Of a stretch of 64,000 bases of DNA, positions 1 to 7,831 are shown piece by piece; the stretch's first letter is position 1, and each line of letters starts with the position of its first letter. The notes below the pieces were generated by a model. The model was given only the letters and a program-made list of their open reading frames with translations. It did not search any database and was not told where the DNA came from. The DNA is from CANNBR01 sp964604015 (GTDB lineage: Bacteria; Babelota; Babeliae; Babelales; CAIQNR01): assembly GCA_964604015.1 (NCBI GenBank), contig CAZRXF010000012.1:262187-326186 (forward strand), written 5' to 3'. Made by a program: the position numbers and the translations under genes.

Positions 1-1
1 G

Positions 2-268
2 GCAAAAGCTAACTCAATGTATCAACTTGTGGAGAGAAACATTCCTGGATTAAAGGATGAAGAAATTCAAGAAACGTTAAATGCAGTTGCGGACAGAATG
101 GCCAGATCAGGAAATGATTTGACTGAGGTACAGAAAGCCTTGCAGAACGAACTTCGTGCCGTTGATAGAAATGGGCCTTTAGGTAATCAATTAACTTTCG
201 TAAATCTGTTGGTGCGAAATTCTAAGTTTGCAGAGGATTTTAAAAAACAAATAGCTGCTCTGAAATAG
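2..268 (+). CDS. C-terminal part of an unrecognised protein, 5' end outside window
   Basis: The reading frame is open from the first bases of the window to a TAG stop at 266-268, so this is probably the end of a longer gene. An ATG at 17 has no convincing ribosome binding site. The visible 83 residues after that Met are charged and predicted helical, with no membrane segment and no motif I recognise. A strong intrinsic terminator follows at 334-373. No function can be assigned. Confidence 0.55.
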   Translation, partial: AKANSMYQLVERNIPGLKDEEIQETLNAVADRMARSGNDLTEVQKALQNELRAVDRNGPLGNQLTFVNLLVRNSKFAEDFKKQIAALK

Positions 269-333
269 TTACAAAGTAGAGAGTTCAATATACAGTTTCA
301 GGGGCTACTGACTTAGAAGCTTAGGTGTACATT

Positions 334-373
334 AAAAGAGGGTGATTGAAGAAATTCAGCCACCCTCTTTTTT
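334..373 (+). terminator. Rho-independent terminator after the first gene
   Basis: The arms AAAAGAGGGTG (334-344) and CACCCTCTTTT (361-371) pair perfectly. An inner TTGAA/TTCA pairing closes on a GAAA-like loop, and a T-run continues to 373. It ends transcription of the plus-strand gene that stops at 268. The minus-strand HAD gene ending at 392 converges on it. Confidence 0.85.
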
Positions 374-391
374 GTTAGTCTTTAAAAAATT

Positions 392-1288
392 CTAGTACGT
401 ATGGCAGAACCTACCATGGCTGAGGGAAGCAAGCGTCTTTTGCAATTGGACGGGATTTTTATAGACAATGCCGATATCAAACCCGTTTTCAAGCGCTGCC
501 AGGATGTTTTCAAGCTTGTCGTCGATGAACACTTTAAGCCTGAAGAGTATGCTTCCATCAGATGCATTAAGCAGTTGATTACAAGAAAGGTTGGTGGTGT
601 ACACAAGTGGTTTAGGCTTATGGAGCCAGCCATTGTGTGGTCCTGCTATGGTGTTGTGCTCATGATTAGCCAAGAAGGTAAGAGCGAAACGGATTAAATC
701 TTGTTGGGTACGAGTAAGGTCTTCATTTTCAAGAAGCTGAGATTCAAGAAATATCATTTGCGTTTCAAGTACGTTCATTCCCATGTTTGAAAGTACCACG
801 TTGGTATGGCCACGATCAGCAAGTTCACGTAAAAGAGTAACGGTGGTGTAGTTAAGGGTGTTTGCCTTAATGGTGAATTTCCTGAGAATTTTTACAAAGT
901 CAGGATCGCTTTGTTCAACGTGGGTAAGAAGGGCATCCCATACATAGCCGCGTGGATCGCCTAATTTTTTGAGCCGTTTCTTTTCTTCAAGAAGGGTGAG
1001 AGCCTTGGAAAAAATGGTGTAGATTTCTCGGATTGAATATCCATCGTTCCACATTTTTTTTACACCGTTGAGCCAACTGTCATCATTATCGAAAATGACA
1101 CCATTAAGGTCCCATGCAAAAAGAGCACGTGCAAAAAAGTGATCAGGGTTCAAAGATGCTGTTCCTGGGTGGAACGTTGCCTGATTGTAATAGACGTTCT
1201 GGAAGATAAAATCTTGTTGAATGGTGATTATGTCAGTTTGAATGCATCCTGAACCTATAACAAAAAATAGTAGTGATAGCTTTTTCAC
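392..1288 (-). CDS. Secreted HAD-like protein, paralogue 1 (possible lipoprotein)
   Basis: A 298-residue haloacid dehalogenase-superfamily protein. I start it at the GTG at 1288 because AGGGG lies six bases upstream and the product then begins with a KK-plus-hydrophobic signal segment ending in GSGC at Cys15, a weak lipobox. HAD motifs are in order: motif I WDLNGV (Asp60), motif II LSN (about Ser167), a motif III lysine in HKPKP (about 224), and motif IV FIDDK (about 256). The residue two after the nucleophile is Asn62, where phosphatases normally have Asp. It is the third of three similar exported proteins in a row. A terminator lies between it and its upstream neighbour, so it probably has its own promoter. 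The substrate is unknown and it could be a pseudoenzyme. Confidence 0.8.
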   Translation of the reverse strand: MKKLSLLFFVIGSGCIQTDIITIQQDFIFQNVYYNQATFHPGTASLNPDHFFARALFAWDLNGVIFDNDDSWLNGVKKMWNDGYSIREIYTIFSKALTLLEEKKRLKKLGDPRGYVWDALLTHVEQSDPDFVKILRKFTIKANTLNYTTVTLLRELADRGHTNVVLSNMGMNVLETQMIFLESQLLENEDLTRTQQDLIRFALTFLANHEHNTIAGPHNGWLHKPKPLVYTTNLSCNQLLNASDGSILFRLKVFIDDKLENILAALENGFDIGIVYKNPVQLQKTLASLSHGRFCHTY

Positions 1289-1404
1289 GCCAGTCCCCTT
1301 TTTTAACGATCTGAAAACGTCCCTATCGATCAAGTTTAGAGAATGGAGGGGTTAGAAATCGAGAAAATCGATGTAATCAAGCTTGGCGAGAAATAAGAGA
1401 AGCC

Positions 1405-1471
1405 TAAAAAGGAGTAGAAGCTGTGCGATGTGGTATTAGTAACGATACTAACCCATCAGCAGCAGCTTCTA
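1405..1471 (-). terminator. Long hairpin terminator between HAD paralogues 2 and 1
   Basis: On the minus strand TAGAAGCTG pairs with CAGCTTCTA (plus-strand 1463-1471 and 1415-1423), followed by CTCC and five Ts. The loop contains a second hairpin, TTAGTA/TACTAA. It lies 16 bases after the stop of the gene at 1487. The 198-base gap 1289-1486 contains no gene. Confidence 0.65.
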
Positions 1472-1486
1472 GAATTTTGAAAATAA

Positions 1487-2410
1487 TTATGAAAGGGCAA
1501 CGAGCCTTCCGTTACTTACGTGGCCCAAGAATTTCCTGAGTCGTTTACAACCCTTGTCATGAGAACCATTAAAGTACACGGCGACATCGAAAAGACCATC
1601 AGCAAGTGCCGCTTCGATATTTGAGAATTTGTCATCAAAGAAGATGGTAAGACCATCTTGGTCATCGAAATTTTTCACCAAACAAGTTGCATAACTTTTT
1701 TGCATCGGCTTATGAAGCCAGTTGTTTTCTTCAGATGCGATAACATTTCGCCCTTTGTTTGTTAAGAACGTAATGGCAAACTGCGTTGCTGCTTGTTGTT
1801 CTGGTGTAAGTATTCCCTTTTCAAGTTGTCTGCGTAAAAAATGTACGTTTACTTGCACAAGGCCTTCACCCATATTTGAAAGCACCGCGTTAGTATGCCC
1901 GTTAGCAGAAAGTTCTTGTAAAAGTGCAATCATGTCGTAGTCAAGATGATTTGCCTGTTGTGAAAAGCGTCGCAAAAGGTCTGCGAACTCTTTTCCTACA
2001 GAAGATGTTTCAAGGGTTTTGAACATAGCATCCCACACATAGCCGCGTGGATCATGTAGTTTTTTAAGTTTTCGTTTGTAGTTCCAGAGCTTTCCAAAAG
2101 AGGCGAGCATCCTGAATGCGTAGGTCCATCCACGTTTTTCAGTCACTGCAATTTGATACAAATTTGCCGTGATGCTGTATTTCTTACGAAAGATAACGCC
2201 GTTTAGGTCCCAACTTAACAGAACACGTGAAAGGCGGTGTTCAGGAACAAGCGTTTTTCCAGCTTTGTCAAAGAGCCCTTGGGGGAACTTTTTGATGTTG
2301 TAATACACGTTAGGAAAATGTTTTTCGGCAGCAAGAGAGGGGTTCTTTGCCACACTAAAGGCTGGTGTAAGAAACGCCAGACTTATACAAATAGTGAGTA
2401 AGTTTTTCAT
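1487..2410 (-). CDS. Secreted HAD-like protein, paralogue 2
   Basis: A 307-residue HAD-superfamily protein. The ATG at 2410 is preferred because GGAGG lies five bases upstream and it opens a clear signal peptide (MKNLLTICISLAFLTPAFS). Motif I is WDLNGV with Asp68 and Asn70 in place of the usual second Asp. Motif II is LSN, the motif III lysine lies in HKPMQK, and motif IV is FFDDK. It is closely related to paralogue 1: both share the segment DPRGYVWDA and the phrase GHTN before motif II. It lies 11 bases after the stop of paralogue 3, so the two are probably co-transcribed. An exported HAD protein with Asn at this site is unlikely to be a standard phosphatase; the substrate is unknown. Confidence 0.82.
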   Translation of the reverse strand: MKNLLTICISLAFLTPAFSVAKNPSLAAEKHFPNVYYNIKKFPQGLFDKAGKTLVPEHRLSRVLLSWDLNGVIFRKKYSITANLYQIAVTEKRGWTYAFRMLASFGKLWNYKRKLKKLHDPRGYVWDAMFKTLETSSVGKEFADLLRRFSQQANHLDYDMIALLQELSANGHTNAVLSNMGEGLVQVNVHFLRRQLEKGILTPEQQAATQFAITFLTNKGRNVIASEENNWLHKPMQKSYATCLVKNFDDQDGLTIFFDDKFSNIEAALADGLFDVAVYFNGSHDKGCKRLRKFLGHVSNGRLVALS

Positions 2411-2421
2411 GTACGCCTCCA

Positions 2422-3186
2422 TTACAGCTGTAGAAGAGTGGAAACGTCATGGAAAAATTGCGCGTACGAGGTGTAATGAACCGCGTTAAGCCCTACTGCG
2501 TGCGCTGCCTTAACGTTGTGTAGTTGGTCATCAACAAAAATACATTGTTGCGGTGCTCCTGGTTTACCAATAGTGGTCAATGCTTGTTCGTAGGCTTTCG
2601 CTTGAGGCTTCCATACAAAATTACCCGTTGTTTCAGACGCAGTACGATTGATGGTGTTGCTTGAAGAATGCATAACTTCAAAAAAGGTAGGATGTTGGGC
2701 AACAAGCCGTTCGAGAGTAACATTTCCAATGTTGGAACACAGATAAAGATGATGGCCCCGATCTTTTAATTGAGTCAAAAGACGCAACATCTGTTTATTG
2801 GGGCTAAAGATATTATTAGAAAAATCGATCAATTCCTGATGTAGATGTTGGAAATCTTTTGCTGCATCAATCTTACATTCAGTAATTTTGTTACCGGTAC
2901 GTTTACATTCATTGTATTTGGCGCGTGCCTTTTTTGAAAAGGCCGCCTTGACACTTTGTTTAAAGAATTTTTTCTTGCTCTTTATCTTTGAGAAAGCTTT
3001 CACATACTCCCCTCTATCAAAAAGAACACCGTGAATATCAAAAAGGAAATGCGCACGTTTTGAAAGAACCTGCTGAGCATGCTCAGGAGATGAGAAATGC
3101 TTGCTTAAAAAAACTGTTTGAGACTGTTGTGCTGCGTGAGCAATAGCCGTGCACAACAAAAAGAGCGTAATGACACACCTTTTCAT
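2422..3186 (-). CDS. Secreted HAD-like protein, paralogue 3
   Basis: A 254-residue protein with a signal peptide (MKRCVITLFLLCTAIAHAA). The start at 3186 has GGAGG four bases upstream. HAD motifs: FDIHGVLFD with Asp50 and His52 (His replaces the second Asp), motif II CSN, motif III KPQ, motif IV FVDDQ. It is shorter than and diverged from paralogues 1 and 2, and has a Lys-rich cap region at about residues 65-105. It is the first gene of the exported HAD cluster. The retained nucleophile, Lys and acidic motif IV suggest it still binds a substrate or Mg2+, but normal phosphatase acid/base catalysis is doubtful. Confidence 0.82.
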   Translation of the reverse strand: MKRCVITLFLLCTAIAHAAQQSQTVFLSKHFSSPEHAQQVLSKRAHFLFDIHGVLFDRGEYVKAFSKIKSKKKFFKQSVKAAFSKKARAKYNECKRTGNKITECKIDAAKDFQHLHQELIDFSNNIFSPNKQMLRLLTQLKDRGHHLYLCSNIGNVTLERLVAQHPTFFEVMHSSSNTINRTASETTGNFVWKPQAKAYEQALTTIGKPGAPQQCIFVDDQLHNVKAAHAVGLNAVHYTSYAQFFHDVSTLLQL

Positions 3187-3278
3187 GATACCTCCACCAT
3201 TTAAAAGAGTATTTCACCAGGATAGCTGTGGAGGCGGAGAGCGTCAAAAGGTAGGAGGTCAAAACGATTATTCTGAGG

Positions 3279-3959
3279 CTATTTTGCCTCTTTTTTTATA
3301 TTCAAAAGACGGGGCAAATCGATTTCATCATAATGGTCTACAACAAATTTTGCTTCTTTAAGCTCTTCAGGCTTTCCCCCACTGTTAATGCCGATACAAA
3401 ACATACCGGCCTTGTTTGCAGCTTCAATGCCATGAGGCGCGTCTTCAATGACGATACATTCAGAAGGGTCAACGCCGAGTTGTTTTGCCGTAAACAGATA
3501 CACGTCTGGGGCTGGTTTAGGAACATTGTTTACAAAGGTAAAGTTGTAAATGTGATCCCCAAAAAAGTGACGCAAATTGAGTTGATTGATAGCCGTATTG
3601 AGTGTGTGGTTTTCTGCATTTGTTGCAACGCCCACGTGCAGATTGTGTGACTTTGCACGTTTATGAAAATTCTCAAAACCTGCGATGAACTGTAATCCTG
3701 CTATATAAAGATCGTTTGCGCGTTTCTTTTTTTCAGTGATGAGTTCTTCAACTGGGTGATCAAGATAAAACTTGTTTTTGATAATTGCGCAGCTGTTATG
3801 AATAGCCACTCCTTTAAGTTCTCGTGATAGTTCTTCTTGAATCTCAGGAGTAAGGGTTACACCGCGACTTGTAATAAGATCGTAGGTTGCCTTGTTCCAG
3901 ATGTGGTTTGTGTCGATAATGGTTCCATCGAGATCAAAAATAATTGATTTGTATTTCAT
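3279..3959 (-). CDS. Cytosolic HAD-family phosphatase, beta-phosphoglucomutase-like
   Basis: A 226-residue HAD subfamily IA hydrolase with a complete motif set: FDLDGTIIDT near the N terminus with both catalytic Asp, ATNA for motif II, KPAPD for the motif III lysine and VIEDAPHGIEAA for motif IV. No signal peptide, so cytosolic. The start at 3959 follows AAGGAG with six-base spacing. Members of this group hydrolyse sugar phosphates or similar small phosphates; the exact substrate cannot be read from the sequence. Unlike the three exported neighbours it keeps the second Asp of motif I, which makes it a useful contrast. Confidence 0.88.
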   Translation of the reverse strand: MKYKSIIFDLDGTIIDTNHIWNKATYDLITSRGVTLTPEIQEELSRELKGVAIHNSCAIIKNKFYLDHPVEELITEKKKRANDLYIAGLQFIAGFENFHKRAKSHNLHVGVATNAENHTLNTAINQLNLRHFFGDHIYNFTFVNNVPKPAPDVYLFTAKQLGVDPSECIVIEDAPHGIEAANKAGMFCIGINSGGKPEELKEAKFVVDHYDEIDLPRLLNIKKEAK

Positions 3960-4069
3960 GCGGATCTCCTTTCGTTACTAATCTTTCTTCGTAGTTATTG
4001 ATAATTCAGCTAATCGTAGTACTCTTTTGAGCGTGGTTGAGGCACCTTCTTACTAAAGGATACCGTACT

Positions 4070-4732
4070 ATGTTTCGCTCCTTCAAACGTTTTCGTACCG
4101 GCCTTGCATTTGGCGGTGGGCTTGTGGCTCTTTTTTTGATGCACACGTGCAAGATGATGCCTATCATTGGGTCAGCGCGCTCATTCTTTTCATTGTCAGA
4201 TGCCTTGATGCCGCTTACCGGTGCTTTGGGAATGTGGATGGGGGCGACAGCCGCTCTCATACGGAGTGGCTTTTTCTTAGGAGCTTCTTATACGCTCCTT
4301 TCATTAGTATATCATCTTCCTGGCTTTTGCGCATCAGCCTCCTGGGCCTACCCAAATAAGCTTATGCGGTGCGTTCTGCCGCTTTCATGTATGGTGCTCT
4401 TTTGGGCTCATCCGATTGGGTTTTATGCAGCTCCTTATGCCTTATATTGGCTCATTCCGGTGGGTATTTTTGTTTTCAAAAAGCGTGGAGTCTTTTTCGA
4501 GGCTCTTTCAGCAACGTTTATTGCTCATGCAGTCGGATCGGTTGTTTGGCTGTATCTAAAAGGGTTGCCGGTTGCCGTGTGGTGGGGGCTTATTCCTGTG
4601 GTGCCGTTTGAACGGCTGCTGAATGCTGCGCTCATGACTGTGGTGTACTATGGGGTGTGTGAGGCAGGTAAGGCGCTTCGTCTGCTTAGATCATGGTGGA
4701 CAGCGCGGGCACAGAGCGTGACTAAAAATTAG
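4070..4732 (+). CDS. Polytopic membrane protein, possibly ECF S-component-like
   Basis: A 220-residue protein with about six hydrophobic segments. I start it at the ATG at 4070, which has AAAGGA nine bases upstream, rather than at the TTG at 4037. The C-terminal part (WWGLIPVVPFERLLNAALM) loosely resembles substrate-binding S subunits of ECF vitamin transporters, but I see no diagnostic motif, so this is a weak inference. It lies 21 bases upstream of uppS on the same strand and is probably co-transcribed with it, so a role in envelope or lipid metabolism is also possible. Confidence 0.7.
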   Translation: MFRSFKRFRTGLAFGGGLVALFLMHTCKMMPIIGSARSFFSLSDALMPLTGALGMWMGATAALIRSGFFLGASYTLLSLVYHLPGFCASASWAYPNKLMRCVLPLSCMVLFWAHPIGFYAAPYALYWLIPVGIFVFKKRGVFFEALSATFIAHAVGSVVWLYLKGLPVAVWWGLIPVVPFERLLNAALMTVVYYGVCEAGKALRLLRSWWTARAQSVTKN

Positions 4733-4753
4733 TAAAGGACAGTGGGATAGGTA

Positions 4754-5455
4754 ATGAACAATTCAATTTCGCATCTTGCAGTTATTATGGATGGTAATCG
4801 ACGCTGGGCAAAAAAAAATAAGTTAACCTTCGGAGTTGGATACGCAGACGGTGGTTTTGGTGCAGTCAAAAAAACGATCGAATTCTGTCTGGCGCGTGGC
4901 ATCAAGTATCTTTCGTTGTATACGTTTTCGATTGAAAACCTCAGAAGGCCTCAGGAAGAACAAGACTTTCTTTTTGACACCATTGTTAACGAAGGTGGAA
5001 AGAACATTTCTTACCTGAAGGAACGCGGTGTACGCACGCGATTTGTTGGTGAGCGGTCACTCTTTCCTGAGCGTGTCATTCCAACATGCAACTTGGTAGA
5101 ACAAGAAACAAAAGAGTGTTCGGCGCTCTTTGTTCAAATTCTTTTTTGTTATGGTGGTCGTCAGGAACTGGTGGCCGCGGTCAAAAAGTTGGTGCAACAG
5201 GTAAAAGACGGTTTGATTTCTGAAGATCAGATTTCTGAAGAAACGATTCATGATGCATTGTGGATGGCGGGTATTCCTGATCCTGAGCTTATCATTCGCA
5301 CAAGTGGTGTGCAGCGCTTAAGCAACTTTTTGACGTACGAGTCGGTGTACAGCGAGTTCTGTTTTCTTGACTGTTTGTGGCCGGAAATTACGGAAAACGA
5401 TTTGGCGCATGCTGTTGATTCGTACCTGGGTGTACGCCGTAATTTTGGCGTGTAG
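4754..5455 (+). CDS. uppS: Undecaprenyl (polyprenyl) diphosphate synthase
   Basis: A 233-residue cis-prenyltransferase that makes the C55 carrier lipid for peptidoglycan and surface polysaccharides by adding isopentenyl diphosphate to farnesyl diphosphate. Motifs: IMDGNRRWA with the Mg2+-binding Asp13, YTFSIENLRRP, the C-terminal RTSG and YESVYSEFCFLDCLWP. Aligned without gaps to E. coli UppS from Asp13, Tyr30 falls where the family has catalytic-site His43 (GHKAG becomes GYADG). The length is normal for the family. It is followed by a strong terminator and converges with the secreted gene at 5515. Confidence 0.95.
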   Translation: MNNSISHLAVIMDGNRRWAKKNKLTFGVGYADGGFGAVKKTIEFCLARGIKYLSLYTFSIENLRRPQEEQDFLFDTIVNEGGKNISYLKERGVRTRFVGERSLFPERVIPTCNLVEQETKECSALFVQILFCYGGRQELVAAVKKLVQQVKDGLISEDQISEETIHDALWMAGIPDPELIIRTSGVQRLSNFLTYESVYSEFCFLDCLWPEITENDLAHAVDSYLGVRRNFGV

Positions 5456-5462
5456 AGTATAA

Positions 5463-5497
5463 TAAAAAAAGCGGCCGTTTCGGGCCGCTTTTTTTGT
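5463..5497. terminator. Bidirectional terminator between uppS and the 5515 gene
   Basis: GCGGCC (5471-5476) pairs with GGCCGC (5483-5488), flanked by a run of As on the left and Ts on the right, so it can work for both the plus-strand uppS and the minus-strand gene that stops at 5515. Confidence 0.9.
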
Positions 5498-5514
5498 GTC
5501 AAAATGTGTAACGA

Positions 5515-6153
5515 TTACTGTGCGCGGGCTTCTTTTTTAACTAGGTCTTTTACCTTTTCATAGTCGACACCACGGCGTGCAGGTTTTTGTTTTGCAGCAT
5601 GTTTTTTCGTTAAGAGCGCAGCAACATCGTTGTCCCATTTGCCCAGGGTTGCTTGTAATGAAGAAAATGCTGTTTGTAGTGATGCAATCGATGAGCGCAA
5701 CGAAACAATCAGATCAGCTTCTCGTTTATGAAGTTCTAGGAGGTTCAGCAATGAACGGACTGAGTCTTCTGTAGGAAGGTTGGTTGTTTGAGAATCGTCT
5801 GTTGATGCAAGGTCATGAAGGCTTTTGATCACATCTGACTGTTTTTGGTACGCGCCTACGAGTGCAAGAACGCGGTTAATGTCGTCTTCTGTTGGAATTG
5901 TTTGAGCTGGTTGTGCAGCTGGCGCAACAGGGGCAACTGCTGGAGCAGGTGTTACTGTAGGAGCTACATCCGCAGGTGCTGCAGCCGGAGCTGCGGAAGC
6001 ATCGGTCGCTGCTGGAGCTGTTTGATCCGCAGGAGTTGTTACTGCGGCTGCTGTTGCGTCTACAGGTGCTGGTTCGGTTACAACGGTGTCAGAAGCCTTT
6101 ACTGAGACGAATGACAGTAAAAGGGCGAGGGGGAGGAAAAGTTGCTTTTTCAT
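5515..6153 (-). CDS. Secreted Ala/Pro-rich protein with duplicated helical C-terminal module
   Basis: A 212-residue protein. The ATG at 6153 has AAGGAG five bases upstream and opens a signal peptide (MKKQLFLPLALLLSFVSVKAS). Residues about 22-90 are a low-complexity Ala/Pro/Thr linker. The rest is helical and contains two similar segments about 45 residues apart, each starting PTED and carrying the pattern hydrophobic-L-x-L-x(3)-[YH]-[QK]-[KR]-x-[SA]-D-x-I-x-S-L. The C terminus is Lys/Arg-rich. The layout suggests a periplasmic protein with a flexible tether, possibly cell wall-associated through the basic tail. No family was recognised. Confidence 0.8.
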   Translation of the reverse strand: MKKQLFLPLALLLSFVSVKASDTVVTEPAPVDATAAAVTTPADQTAPAATDASAAPAAAPADVAPTVTPAPAVAPVAPAAQPAQTIPTEDDINRVLALVGAYQKQSDVIKSLHDLASTDDSQTTNLPTEDSVRSLLNLLELHKREADLIVSLRSSIASLQTAFSSLQATLGKWDNDVAALLTKKHAAKQKPARRGVDYEKVKDLVKKEARAQ

Positions 6154-6216
6154 GAGTGCTCCTTGTTTAGGAAAATAAAAACTTCTCCTGGTTGTAGGGA
6201 ACGGGAGCAACCGTTG

Positions 6217-6945
6217 TCAATCATTCACCTTAAGTTGGATGGTAGGCGGATTGGTTCGTGAAATGGATGTGCCGGCACGTGGCTTTTGTTCAGTAACAAA
6301 GCAATGTGCGCAATCGTGATGAGCGGGAACGGAGTACTCATGAAAGATAGAAAAGGTAAACCCATTGGCAGTAAGAAACGTGGAAACTTCTTCTACCGAT
6401 CTTTTTTCAAATGAGGGAACAATGACAGCCTCGGGTGAAGGATTTTGAGAAAAATAGAGGACCAAAGGACCGGTATTGGTAAGCTCACCTTCGCTCGGCG
6501 TTTGCGCAATACAGGTTCCTTGCGGATGATTGCTGGGAACAAAAAAATGCTGGTGTGTGATCCCTTCTTCTTGTAACTGCTTGAGAAGTACAGGAGCTGC
6601 TTGTCCGATATACCGCGGTGTTGCAAGTACGGGTGGTTTTCCTGAGACAACGACAAAGACTGTCTGCTGAGGACGTATGGTGCTGCCTGGTGAAGGGTTC
6701 TGGCTTACCACAGTGCCTTCAGCTGTTTGAGGATCTTCCTTAGTGGCAATAAGTCGGGCATTAAGGTTTTCTTTGGCAAGAACTTTGAGTGCTTCTGGAA
6801 GTGCAAGCCCCACCACATGAGGTGTGGTTGTTTGTGAAGATGTAAAAAAAAGGTTGAGAATGAAGTAGCCGACCAAGAAACAAAAGAAAGGTGCCACCCA
6901 ACGTAGGGAAGACAACAGTTCTGAAAGAGTTTTTTTTGGATTCAT
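6217..6945 (-). CDS. Membrane-anchored PASTA-domain protein without kinase
   Basis: A 242-residue protein: a short cytoplasmic N terminus, one membrane segment at about residues 18-35 (FFCFLVGYFILNLFF), then three PASTA-like repeats. The first contains the typical GTVVSQNPSPGSTI; the second AQTPSEGELT; the third TEQKPRAGTSI plus an unusual HHDCAHC insertion. PASTA domains bind peptidoglycan or muropeptides and usually follow a Ser/Thr kinase or a PBP, but no kinase is present here. I start it at the ATG at 6945, although the ribosome binding site is poor. It begins 24 bases after the end of rnpB with no terminator between, so read-through transcription is likely. Probable role: envelope or cell wall sensing. 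Confidence 0.82.
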   Translation of the reverse strand: MNPKKTLSELLSSLRWVAPFFCFLVGYFILNLFFTSSQTTTPHVVGLALPEALKVLAKENLNARLIATKEDPQTAEGTVVSQNPSPGSTIRPQQTVFVVVSGKPPVLATPRYIGQAAPVLLKQLQEEGITHQHFFVPSNHPQGTCIAQTPSEGELTNTGPLVLYFSQNPSPEAVIVPSFEKRSVEEVSTFLTANGFTFSIFHEYSVPAHHDCAHCFVTEQKPRAGTSISRTNPPTIQLKVND

Positions 6946-6968
6946 GGGACCGAAGAAGTTAAAAGCCC

Positions 6969-7335
6969 CTGCAGTAAAACAATAAGCCGGATTCTGTCCA
7001 GGTGTGAAACACACCCTGGGCAATCATGTATCTGATGCGGCATACCCGCATGTTTAGCCGGAACAAGCGACCGTCCATGCCTATTTTGCCTTGCTCCCGG
7101 TAGGGTTTACCCCACACGACTATTGCTAGCCGCATGCGTGCGCTCTTACCGCACGTTTTCACCCTTACTTTTATGACGGGCATAAAAGCGGTTATTTTCT
7201 GTGGCACTGTTCCATAGGCTCGCGCCTTCCTTGATTGAGGCTTTTAAGCGACTTCCAAGGTACCGTGCTTGTTAGGAGTCCGGACTTTCCTCCCCTGAGC
7301 TTATACTCAGGAGCGATTGCCTCGTTTTACTGCAG
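6969..7335 (-). ncRNA. rnpB: RNase P RNA, bacterial type A
   Basis: Read on the minus strand, this segment contains the universal RNase P core: GAGGAAAGTCCGGACTCC near the 5' end, GTGCCACAGAAAATAA, GGGAGCAAGGCAAAATA, an AGATACATGATTGCCC block, and ACAGAATCCGGCTTAT near the 3' end. The P1 helix is CTGCAGTAAAAC paired with GTTTTACTGCAG, 12 perfect base pairs that set the ends at 7335 and 6969. The length of about 367 nt is normal. It is the catalytic subunit for 5' maturation of tRNAs. The 5' 29 bases overlap the end of the upstream membrane-protein gene. Confidence 0.97.
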
Positions 7336-7759
7336 AGAACCATTTCAAAGAAATATACGTACTTCCTAGGTTACCAGCCAGGCATATGATTGTATAGGAG
7401 GGGGTCAAGGGAATCCCGAGCAGATAAGCTGATACTAATGAGAGGGTGATGCTTGCTCCGATAAGGACCAAAGAAAGGTGGTTGGTGTACAAGGTGGTAC
7501 CCTTTGCAAGCAGGAGTATGCCGGTTAAACACAGCGGATAAGAAAAAAAGGAGCCGGTACAGAGAGATGAAAAAAGTCCCACAATTACAAGAAACCAGGG
7601 GGTAAGTAAAGGGAATGGGCCACAGAGAAAAAAGACCAAGGTTCCAACTGCGGTGGTCTGAATCAGGGGGACGTGGAGGAAAGAAAGGGTGAGTGAATCG
7701 ATACAAAGAAAAATAAGCGGGATAACAAAATAGGGTAGGATGGTAATTATTTTGATCAT
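7307..7759 (-). CDS. Small membrane protein, possibly MreD-like
   Basis: A 150-residue, very hydrophobic protein with about five membrane segments. The ATG at 7759 begins MIKIITILPYFVIP; no clear ribosome binding site is visible. Size, hydrophobicity pattern and a central Gly/Ser stretch (LCTGSFFSYPLCLTGILLL) loosely resemble MreD, the rod-shape membrane protein, and a class A PBP gene lies nearby, but mreB and mreC are not adjacent, so this is tentative. Its last codons and stop (TGA at 7307-7309) lie inside rnpB, so transcription of this gene can continue into the RNA. Confidence 0.65.
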   Translation of the reverse strand: MIKIITILPYFVIPLIFLCIDSLTLSFLHVPLIQTTAVGTLVFFLCGPFPLLTPWFLVIVGLFSSLCTGSFFSYPLCLTGILLLAKGTTLYTNHLSLVLIGASITLSLVSAYLLGIPLTPSYTIICLAGNLGSTYISLKWFSAVKRGNRS

Positions 7760-7803
7760 AAGAAACACCGATGTAGAAGGGCTATATGCTCTCTTGTCGC
7801 AAG

Positions 7804-7831
7804 TTGACAATTTCGGATATACGAGTAAATT
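7804..7831 (+). promoter_or_regulatory. Candidate sigma70-type promoter for the 7877 gene
   Basis: TTGACA (7804-7809) followed after 16 bases by TAAATT (7826-7831), about 45 bases upstream of the ATG of the secreted Pro/Ala-rich protein. Confidence 0.5.

Noticed and set aside
3274..3298. GAGGC/GCCTC hairpin followed by Ts on the plus strand
   Set aside because: No plus-strand gene ends upstream of it, and on the minus strand it lies at the end of the HAD gene coding sequence without a T-run; not reported as a terminator.
5845..6105. Cys/Arg-rich plus-strand open frame
   Set aside because: It is the mirror of the Ala/Pro-rich coding region of the 5515 gene.
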